Of a stretch of 64,000 nucleotides of DNA, positions 20,401 to 32,400 are shown one piece after another; position 1 is the first letter of the stretch; every line of letters begins with the position of its first letter. A model generated the notes under the pieces. The model saw only the letters and a list, made by a program, of their open reading frames with translations, was not told the DNA's origin and ran no database searches. This stretch comes from Marinoscillum sp965229915. GTDB taxonomy: Bacteria > Bacteroidota > Bacteroidia > Cytophagales > Cyclobacteriaceae. Both the position numbers and the translations under genes were made by a program. Location: the NCBI RefSeq assembly GCF_965229915.1, contig NZ_CBDDJZ010000001.1, positions 2,666,001-2,730,000 on the forward strand, read 5' to 3'.

Positions 20401-23400
20401 AGATTTTCGTCATTGAAGTCTTCTTCAAATGCTGGACTTTCCGTGACGTTATTTCCAAATACAAATTCATCTAAGAAGAGGTTGTCTACACTGTTAAAGT
20501 CATCAATAACAAGGCTAAGCTTGACAGTAGATCCCGGATAATTTGGCTCATACATATACTGAGTCCATTCTCCTTGCTCTTCGTAAATCGTCTCCACTGG
20601 AGTAGGTGTTCCTCCATCAACTATCTCATAGATGGTAAACTCTGTGCCTACGGTGTTGTACCAGAAAGACAATGATGTCTCACCGTCAAACTCTGGTGTC
20701 ATCAATGAACCAGAGTTTACATAGCTAAGCTCCACAGCATAAGAGCCTTCAAAAACAGTAGACATTGTACCATTAGCAAAGATTAACTCCCATTCACCGG
20801 TAGGTAAAACCACTGTTCCATTATATGGTACCTGCCCAAGTGACTCAAAGCTTTCTACCAATTCATTGCCTGACTGCTGAGCTGCAGTCAACTGGAAGTT
20901 ATCAAAAATTGCCGCATCAAAAGACTCCAACAATATCACTTTGACAGTGCCGGTAAAAGGTACTGTGAAATCGTAGTGATACGTTTCGTAAGCGGTGGAT
21001 GTGGTACTGATAGGACCAACAGGTGTTGGTAATCCACCATCAGATAGTTCTATTAAGAAACTGGCTTCAGCACCCCCCAATGATCGATAATCAACATCAA
21101 ATGATTCTATTTCGGTAAATCCAAAGGACTGCAGTGCGTCACCAGCGGAAGCCAATAAAATTGAGTTACCTGAACCACCAAACACCTCTCCGGGATCTGT
21201 AGTAACCTCAGCATTTGTGAGTGTCCATACTCCTTCGGTAAAATCAAAATCACCCGAAACAGGCGTTCCCGTATCTCCAATATAGGTGTCAAAATCTTCA
21301 TAATAGCTGATACCGCCTTCGCCACCAGTACCTCCGTCCCAATTGATGGTACCAGCATCTCCTGTAAAGTGGAAATCCGAACCGGCAAAAGGCCCTGTTG
21401 CAGAAGGTAAGTTGATAGTTTGCGCTATCCCGTTATTGATAAAGACGTTATACACAGGTCCTGTATTGAAGAAGAAATCATTAAATGTCTTTTCTCCTAA
21501 ATCAGCAATGAAAGTCATGTATGCCGTACCTGTTCCACCAGAGAATGACAGCTTGTTGAGGTTGACATCTCCGCCAGAAAAAGCGAGTCCCGCTCCACCC
21601 AAACCGATCAGTTCTACATAATCCAGATTGATAGACCCACTATTCTGAGTGATGCTGAACGACCCTTCATCCGCAAAAATGAATGAAGGAGAACCCTCTA
21701 CATCATCCCATCCGGTGATGTCCACCGATCCACCATCTATGATCATCTGCGCTCCGTTGTTCAATACAAGGGAGTTTTGGTTCATATTAAAGTATCCACC
21801 ATTGACAACTATTCCGCCAGAACTATCAAATGAACCTCCGTAGAAGTTCATGTCTCCATCGTCCAGAATTAAGAACTGGTTGGTAGCGAATGTCATTGGT
21901 GCGTCTGCATAGAAGTACCCACCTGGGATATTCATACTCATGGTAGGAAGAGGAACATCCGTAGCATCAAAACTCTCCATGTTTCCATCTACCACCAGCT
22001 GCGCACCTAGCTCAAAACCAAGTGAATCAGCACTGTAGAAAGTGAAATATTCACCAAGATTCAGGTCATAATTATCCAGATAGAATATCGACCCGTATTC
22101 GTTGGTTACAAATTCATAGTCATAGTTAAAGTCACTGAGAAGCGTGACTGTACTCGCACTCTGGTAACTAAACGAATAGAAATCTCCACCATAAATGGTG
22201 TGCTCCGTACCATCAGAAACTAGCCTCCATTTATAGCTGGAGGTGATATCTCCATAGCTTTCAAAAATGGCATCTTCGGTGAGTATCAAATCTGAGTTGT
22301 CTGTAAACTGCACATCTAACCCCGCTCCAATGCGAAGTGTGTCTGCCACAAAAAGCACATTATTGCTGTAGAAGTCCATGGTCAAGCTACCCGTACCCTC
22401 AAAGATCAACGACCCATAGGTAATATCTCCTGCGTGCTTGTATGTCTGATCCACTCCATTCAAAATAACCCTTCCATAGTTATGTGTAAATGTTGGGAAA
22501 TTCGGACTGGACATTTTATTGAAATCGCCACCTACCATTAGGGTGTTAGCGTTTAGGTCAAATGTGCCCGCTGATAATGTGAAGTCGTTTATCTGCGCCT
22601 CAGCAACATCCAGGGTTACGTCATGTAAAATTTCTACATTTGATACCTCGATTGGGACAGAGCCTCCCCAGGTAGCTGGGTCACTCCAGTTACCCGCCTG
22701 CACTGTCTGGAGCACTCCAGATGATATATATCTTTCGAAGCTGAAGTCATCAATGTACAAATCACCACTAGTACCACCAGCAACAGCTATTTGGATTCTA
22801 ACTGCTGACCCTGGAGCTTCTACCGAGCCACTGAATTGCATAAAAGATGATGACGTTACTGTGGTACTGGTAGCAGGAGGATTATCGAATGGTTCAAACG
22901 CCCCTCCATCCACTGATTTGTAAACATCAAAGCTCACATCAGTTCCATTTGTAGCGTAATAAAATGAAATGTTGCCTCCACCATTTACATAGGGCGAGAC
23001 AATAAAGCCATTAGCGAGTCTTTCCAACCCGACCGAAGATGCTCCAGAATAAACCGTACTAGCATTACCATAAGCATCGCTAAATTCCCATGTTCCAGAA
23101 GATAACTGCTCCTCACCAACATACGACACTGTATTGAGAGTTTCAAAATCCTCCAACGTAGGTGCTACGGCACTTTCCAGATCAAAATAGGAGGTACCCG
23201 CAGCTGGAGTCGTGACCGTAGCGGTCAGAGTAGGGGAGTCATCAAAACTACCCGAAATGGACCAGGCTGTACCGCCGTAGATGGTGGTTTGTCCTCGTTG
23301 TGTTTTTCCCTGGGTACCCGTAACTGGATCTACCTCATAGATGTGGATGGTCGCAGAGTCGGCAAAGGCTTCTACTGTACCTGACACATCCGATGTGCCG

Positions 23401-26400
23401 ATTGTGCCGATCACTGGCGGTAACAATCCGCCATCAGAGCCCCCTAACAGTTCGATCCCATGGCCATTCTCAAAGATGCTGTTGTTTTCTATCCTGGTAT
23501 ATAAGTATGAATCACTCACCAATTGGATGGCCGGACCATCATTGAAAGCAATGACATTTGTCTGGCCCGTGGTACCCCCAATAAGGATTGGGTCGCCATA
23601 AGAAGGAATACCTGATCCGTCCTCTGAGCCTATTCCGATACCATTCGGAAATGCATTCAAAAGATCATCAGCACCTATATAATTGCCATGGATATGAAGT
23701 TCGTTGGTGGTATTGTATGGGTTTTGTAACAGTATACCATAAGTTGTATTACCAGAAATAATGTTGCTTTCCAGTACACCTCGACCACCAGCATAAACAC
23801 CTATATCGTTAGGAATAGCTGATGATTTATCGGCAGACAACCCGATGATGTTGCCAGAAATGGTATTGGTCCCATAGCCGATGGCAAGGCCAATTTCATT
23901 GTTTCCAGAGATGACGTTGTTGTCAATCACATAGTCACTAGCTTCCACATAAGTATAACCCAGATCAATACCAATTTCATTAGGCACAGCAAAAGAACCA
24001 GTCGGGTCAAGTCCGACGTAGTTGTGACTAATGGTGTTGGTATAGCCATATTCGATTTTAATCCCTGTTTGATTGCCAAATATGGCATTGCGCTTGTTGG
24101 CCGCACCGATGATAGCATTATCCAGGTTGTCTGCATAGATACCATAGTCAAATCCGGTAATACCCAGACCATAAACTGCAGTGCCTTCGTAACCTCCGAG
24201 ATACAAGCCATAACCTGTTCCCTGACCCACAATGACCACCATTTTGTCATTATCCGGATCAAACCCTGGCTGAGTGGAAGCGTCCAATTGCACCGTGTAA
24301 GAATAATAGTTGTAGACATCTGGCAAATCAGACTCCAACACAATCTCCCAGGATCCATCACTTCCATCTCCAGGAAGGTTAAACTCAATGATAGAATTTC
24401 CTTCAAGAGCGGTAGCGTCGTAGATTGCTTCTCGTAGTGACCCGGCACCATCATCTGCATTGGAGGTCACGGTAAATACCGTGGTGCTACTCAGTGTAGA
24501 TATATCTAGTTTGATTGGTGTACTTTGCCGGTTGGAAGGATCGGAAAAATCCTCCGCAACAAGATATAGATCGTAATCAGTTTCCTCTGTTAAATCCGTA
24601 ATACTGGTAGAAGCGGTCGTGCCAATATTAAAGAAGGTCTCGGCAGTAGCTCCCCCTGAGCCAGTACCACTGACCACTTCCGCAGAAGTTGGAGCGGTAG
24701 CACCATCAATCAGTAGTACCCCAAATACCAACCCACCTTCATTCGACTCCACAGCCAGGTCAAAGCTGGTGCCTGTGATGTTGGAGATGGTCGGTGTACC
24801 ATTGATAAATACTGGAGCAAATACATCCAAATCAAAGGCTGTTGATGCACTATAGACAGGTGCTCCTGTAACAACCCCGCTGTGAGCATTTCCAGAAATA
24901 TCAGACACATCACCAGAGGTAGTATTGAAGCTAAACGATAGTTGAGGCCCCGAACTCTGTTCGGTATAGGCATCTTCGATGATTTCCACAGCGCTCCTTG
25001 CTGTATTCCAAATCTGGAAGTTGTCCATTCCACCTTGTAAGAAGAATGAACCAGCGTATGCACCAATATCTAGACTATAAGTAGCCGGAGATGATGAAAA
25101 CGCAGAGAATGTACCAAGATCTGTAGGGTTGCCATCTTTGTAAATGGTAAGGCCAGTGCCATCACCTACCAGCGCATAGTGGTGCCAATCGGTGTCTGTG
25201 ATGAAGTCGGTGTCCGTTCTTGCATCGAGGACATACTGACCAGATGCTCCTCGAAGAATAGCCATGCGAAGACTGTGGTCATTCGTACCATTATTGAACT
25301 CCAGGAAGAATCCGTGATCCAAAGTGCCGGCTCCTGTTATGGCGATGGTTTGTCCGGTTTTTTCGAGCTCATCTATTCGCAACCAAAACTCCATGGTAAA
25401 CACTCCTGATTGCTGGATGAAGTCCGTGTTGACAGTTGCTACATCGATCTGATCATTAGATCCATCAAACGTGATGGCGTTTTGAATTGTGGGTGTACTA
25501 AAGTCCGATGGCACAAAAGTAGCGCCAGTGATTGTTCCGTCATTTGTATTCACAGAGCGGTCTACTATTGCAGCACCTCCGTTTTCATCCATGGAGTAGT
25601 ATGCAGCTAGTTTTGGTTCGTTACCTACCAGTGGAGTAAAGCGGTCTGAGAAGTCAGTTTTTACTGAGTCAGACCAAATTCTAAACTCATCAATTGTTCC
25701 AACAAAGGAATTCGGATTACATTCTCCACCTGATGAATTCAAAACATTGCCAATACCAAAATGGGAAGTACCATCCTGAATGTCAAATGGAAAACTACCC
25801 GATGATGCATCCAAAGAACTAGTACTGGCAGACCCGTTGAGGTAAAATTGAACACGATCAAGACCATCATTGGTGTCAATTGATCCATCATAGGAAATAG
25901 CCAGATGATACCATGTGTTAGCTTGGAGTGGCTGGTCCATTTTGATTCTCCGTTCACTAGACCCATTTAAGGTTAAATAACTGAACAGTACTACATCGTT
26001 AGCGGCATCAAACTGCACTGTAATTTGCCGTTGATTTTCTCCACAATTCGAGTTTCCAGACTTACCGAAAATCGGAAAGCTTTGGTCGAGGTTATCAAGT
26101 TTCAGCCAAGTAGAAATGGTGAATTTTTTATCCACTCCAGCGATAACCTCGTCAAAAGAATCTCCAAGGTCAAGGAAATCTCCTGATCCATCAAAACTCA
26201 ATGCATTACCAGGAGTGACCATGAAAGCAGTTCCTTCCGATTCAGCGCTCCATACTATGCCGTTATTAGCGCTGATTCGGTAGTAATAAACCGTACCTGT
26301 CGTAAGCGAAACACTCACCGGATCAGAACCATCCGGAGTAGATATCAATAGATCTTCTTCAACAAATGACCCAAATGCTGGATCAGTGGATACATCCACA

Positions 26401-29400
26401 TTGATCTGATTAACACTTCCGACTTCCCAGTTTGCTGTGAACCCTGTAGTCGTAACATCTGTAGCGTTATAAATGATTGGTCCCCCAACTGCAAAGGCCT
26501 CAGAAGTCACCCAATTGGTACTCGTTCCGGTTTTGGCAAATCCTGAAAGAGTCCCTGAATTGGAGTTTCCGGAGAGATCAGTAATAGCATCTGCATCAGC
26601 AATCCCCGAATTATCTGCATCAGCAATCCCTTCGTCAAATCTGTAATAGGCCACTAATCCTCCTTCACTACCCGAGAGGGTGTTGTCCATGTTAGCTCTA
26701 ATATCCGTATCCAGCTTGGCATAATTCCATACACGAACTTCATCAATCAAGCCATCGAAACTTCCTGCTCCACTATTGAATGAGCCGATAAACAATCCGT
26801 CATTACCTGTAGTAGGGTTTTGAGTGGTAGATGTCTGAGCTTCCTCCACGCCGTCTACAAAGATTGTTAGTGTATTGGCACTATTACTAAATACTCCAGC
26901 AATATGGTGCCACTTTCCATCATTGACTAGAGACGTTCCCTGAGCCTGAACACCACCACTAGCATCAAAGCGTACTTGCGCATAGCCATTATGAACCACT
27001 AGTGAATAGTTTTGATTTCCGGATGCTGGCTTGGTAATTATTCTCTTGTATGAACCAGAAGCTTGTGAAGTTTTAATCCAGGCCTCCAAAGTAAAACTGG
27101 ACAAGTCTAACTCACTACTTTCAGCGATACTGACAAAATTCGTTTCATTAAAACCTAATGCAGCACCAGGTTCAACCTGAAAGGCTTTACCATCAGATTC
27201 TTCACTCCACACGGATCCATCAGTATAGCTGATTCGATAATAATAAACAGTCCCCGGTGTGAGAGAAACACTCACTGGGTCAGAACCATCTGGGGTGGAA
27301 ATAAAGAGATCCTCTTCAACAAATGAGCCAAAACCCGGATCTGTCGATACATCCACATTGATCTGAGTGGCTGATCCAAGTTCCCAATTGGCAGTGAAGC
27401 CAGTGGTGGTAACTAATGTGGCATTGTAAACCGTAGGGGCCACTAATACCCCAGCTTGTGAAGGTGTGTAAGTAGCATCAGTCACCACCCCATCATTCAT
27501 GTTGACCGATCTATCTATCAAAGTTGTCGATCCCGGTCCTTCATCAAATGCGAAGTAAAGCCCCAATTTAGGCTCATTACCCTGAGCTGAGGCATAGCGA
27601 TCTGAAAAGTCCGTTTTTACACTATCAAACCATATTTTGGTCTCATCCAGCTCTGCATCAATCACATAGGCATTGTCTGAATCGAAGGTGCCCAATTGGA
27701 GTTTAGGATTGACTGGTGTATTTAGCGCAACATTGTTATCAATTGTTTCTACAAAGCTGCCGTTGATATAAACATCCGACAGGTTACTGCCATTGTAAAC
27801 GATAGCCAAATGTGTCCATTGGTCAACAGGTATGGAAGCAGTAGTAGCAGTGGCGTCATTGCTGCTCAGGCGGTGAAGTTTTACTAATCCGCTGGCTCCA
27901 TCATACCCAATTATCAGCGTTTGGTCAGCAACTGGAGTATCCGCTCCCCACCAGGTTATCCATCGGTCACCTGTTTGACTGGACCTTTTGATCCATGTTT
28001 CGAACGTGAAAGAACCGTTGGATGAAGGAATGTTACTAGAAGGTACTGTTACATAATCAGCATCTGCATCAAAACTCAATGCATGCCCTGGAAATGCTTC
28101 CGTTGTTGCAAATTCTATGTTTGATTGGCTGGAGGCATCTTCATTTCCATTAGTAGCAGTCACCCGAAAGAAATAGCCCTGATTCGTAGGAAGACCCACT
28201 ATAGCACCAACAGCGGTACCAGCACCAACAGTACTACTGCTCACAATATTTGCGTCGAAGTTGTCATAGCTGGTAGACCACTCTACGAGGTAATCGGTGT
28301 TGTCGGTAGCTACATCCGTCCATGCCAATTCGATGCTGGTTGCATCGCGGTAATACCCAACTAAATCGGTTGGTGCTGCTGGAGGAGGCACGGTATTCAG
28401 ATAAAGGGCTGTGACACCCCCGCTATAATCATCTGTACCTGTTAATAGCAAATCCAGATCACCATCTCCATCATAGTCACCCCAAGAAACTGTACCGTAT
28501 GCAAAGTTGTCGAGCGTAAAACCGGCATCTTCGAATGTGCCGGCATTGTTCGTATAAATCGTAGTGGCAAAGTCTGTATCTCCGCTTCCATTGATAACCA
28601 GGTCAAGATCACCATCGCCATCATAATCTCCCCATGAGACATCTCCCTCAGCATTTGGCATCAAAGTGGCATTGATATTGATAAACGAACCAGCATCATT
28701 TCGATAAATGAAAGGTTCATTACTAAATGATGCATCAGACCCTGTTACGATCACATCCAAGTCTCCGTCATTGTCATAATCACCCCAATCCGCCTTACCC
28801 CATGCTTTACCCTCAAGACCTGCGGCAATGTCTGTAAATACACCATTATTATTACTATAAATGATCGCATTTCTTGAAGTATTGTTGTCCGTAAAGCCAC
28901 TGGAAAGCAAGTCCAAATCACCATCTGCGTCATAGTCCCCCCATTTAAGACCACCTTTGTTGTGACCTGTTAAACCAGCTCCTATATTGGTGAAAACTCC
29001 GCCATCATTTTCATAAATCGTGGTTGAGGCGAGAATTGATCCGCCATCATATAGACCTTGAACAGCCAGGTCCAAATCTCCATCATTATCATAGTCACCC
29101 CAGTCCGCACTTGCATAATAGACGCCTTGAAGTCCGGCAGAAATGTCCGTGAAAGTGCCTGCATTATTCTGATAGATAATCGACACTGGAGTACCACCAC
29201 CGTCGGCTCCAGCAATAAAAAGGTCCATATCACCATCATTGTCATAGTCACCCCAAACAGATGCTCCATTGTATACTGGAGTGAGGGAAGCTCCTATATT
29301 GGTGAAAACCCCGGCACTGTTGTTGTAAATGATCGCTAGCTCCGAGCCATACTCAAAATCAAATCCAGTGAGGACCACATCCAAATCTCCATCATTGTCG

Positions 29401-32400
29401 TAATCTCCCCATGACGCAGAACTCTCTACTACTCCGTCCATAGTCGTAGTGGTTTTGACAAATCCACCTTCAAATGAACCAGATTCCACTTTGAATGATA
29501 GCGTGAAAGGTTTCGCCGTTTCGCCGCCTGTTCCGAGTACTCCCGAAGTAATCACCACTGATACATTTTCCCCAGCTAAAAAGTCATTGTCTGGATTAAT
29601 GGTGAGCGAAGTAGTACCTCCTCCGGCATAAGTAGCAGTAACCAGACCAGATTGACTACCCCATACCTTGATATTAGATGACGTGAGAGAAGCTCCATCC
29701 AGCATGGCATCAAAATCGATAATGATATCGTCACTAGCAACGATGTTGTTTTCTAACTGTACGGGAGTAGTAGTGGTAACGGACATAAACTCCGTTAGGG
29801 CACTAGAGGTAACCCAGTCTGCGGCACTCATTCCGCCTGATAGGGCTCCATCATTGCTATTCCCAGACAAGTCTGGCAGCAAGGTCCCTGTGGTTTCGTC
29901 AAACCGGTAGTAGGCTACTAATCCTTGTTCATTACCTTGGACGGAGTTGTAAGTATGATCACTTATTTCAGTAGGTGTGCGGAGGTCATTCCAGATTCGG
30001 ATTTCGTCTATCTCCCCAGTAAAATACTGCTGATCAGCATTTCTACCGATGTTAAGGTTGGAAGTGATTCCCGTGTTCCCATTGTGAGTAAATGCAGACC
30101 CAACAGCTGCGCCATCAACATAGAACTGCCCGGTACCTCCGTGCTGAAAAGTCATGGCCACATGGTGCCACTCTCCATCGGCCACAAATACACCGGAAGT
30201 TTCTATTTGTACCGCATCCCACGTAACCAAAACTCCCGCATCGACAAATAAACCATACATTGGGTCATTGGCCAAAATGGATTTAAAGCCAGCTGTGGCA
30301 TCACTCGTTTTAATCCAGGCCTCTACAGTTCCCTCAGATAGGTCATCAATAGAAGCGGCATTTGGGACATTCACGTACTCTGAAGTTTGGCTGCCATCGA
30401 AAGTCAAAGCATTTCCCGGCTGCACCATAAAGGAGACTGGATCAGAACCTTCACTGTAACCACTGCCATCATCATAAAAGATTTGATAGTAGAGCTGCTG
30501 CCCAACATAGCCGGACAGATCCTGACCAAACGTAAACCTGGTAGCCGTACTCGGACTTGGTATGGATATGCCCGAAGCAAATGGAGACTGCATGTCCTCA
30601 TTGTCATCTACATGAATCAATATGCTGGAAGCAACCGGTATGAGTTGAAAATTGATTCTAATACTTGATTCACTGACATTGGTGGCCTGATAGGTGATTG
30701 GAACCATCGCCGTGGAAGGCGTCCACACGGGGTTGTTGTAGGATATAGCAAACGTCGAATTAGTAGCTGGTGTCTGAGGGTAGCCAGTTTCTACCGTAAA
30801 TGTTGTGGTGGTATTGGAGGTGATGTTTTGATCAAAGGCTGCTGGCGTTATCTCATCAAAGGTCCTTAATACAAATCCAGCCATGTTGTCACTGGCAAAG
30901 TCAAATCGATCATAGGTCGGATTGGAAGTAATGACATTAGTAGCGACCGTGGATATCATTCCCACTTCACCAAAGAGTCTGGCACTATATCCGTTGGGAC
31001 TTTCATCATTTAGCGTAAAACCAGCTATCTGATCAAAGCTAAAATACGCCTCCAGGTTATCGTCAGCTGATGGATAATGCTCATACATGTCATTCAGCAC
31101 TTCACCTGAGCTTCTGCCATCATTCCATATTTTCAGCTCATCTATCTCTCCACCGAAGAAGTACTCTATGCGCTGCCCAGGAGTATTGCCAGTTGCCTGT
31201 GCTCCAATGAATGCTTGAGTTCTATTGGTGTAGGTGCCAGAAATGTCTGCTGTAATAGCACTATCAATCTGATTACCATTTACAAACAGCCTGTAATCCG
31301 CTCCTGACTTGGTCAAAGCTGCATGATACCACTTGTCTGGGGCTATTTTCGGTCCCGTTAACGTCACTTCAGCCGTGGTAGCATCGTTTCTCTTCGAAAA
31401 GGTCAACACACCAGTGGTTGGTGCGATGTACAGCCAGTTGACAGCTTCATTGTTTGAAACTCCAGTGCCATACCCAAAAATAGTTTGATAATCTGCCGTA
31501 ATTCCATCGAGCTTGAACCACATTTCATAACTGTAGCTATCCGAAGCATCGTTCATTATTTTGATATCAGAGGCATCCACAAAGTCATTATATCCATCGA
31601 AGTATAGGGAATGGTTGCCTACCTCACCCACAGTCATCACACTACCGGCAGTTACACCAGATCCAATGTAATTGATCTCGTTGGTAAAATTGAAGGTGTT
31701 GAAGCTACTTGTCTCCGGCTCTATTATGGAAAAGGTATTCCCGGCAGTAGCTCCAGCATCCATGTCAGCCGTCACCCAGAAATAAGTAGTGGAACCTGTC
31801 GTATACGTCTGATTATATATAAGAGCAATCATCGCTCCCCCTGGGTTGCCTGCCGTATCGATGCTACACCGGGTACCAACAGGCGAGGCTGTACCAAAGT
31901 CATTGGTCGTGTTCTCCCAAAGCTGGAATGCGTTAAGGGCAAAATCGGCACTATCAAAAGTGCCTGTCAGATCGAAGAGATATCCCTGGCTTTCAATGCT
32001 AGTGGTAGCCACATCCATCTGCCACCCGTAGATGACGTTATTAGTAGATCCAGGCACCAGATCTGAAGCTGGAACGCTAAGGGTGTTGAATGTGACGTCT
32101 GCAAGAGTGAGGGTAGTGAACTCCTGAGCTAGTACTACTGATTGGTCATTAGTTGTTGCAGTATTGGCATCAATATCTGCCACAAAATATATATAATATT
32201 GAGTGCCGGAGAGCAGGTCATTGCCTCCCGAATGTTCCGTACTTCCCAAATCATTGAAGGTATAGTTTCCACTACCTAAACTCCAGTTTTTCCAGTTATA
32301 TGCTGGAGACCCTGTGTGATCTGTACTATCAATTATCTGCAATGCTGTTGGCTGAGTAGGTGAAGTAGTTATCACATAATATAGTGTAGCTGAATTATCA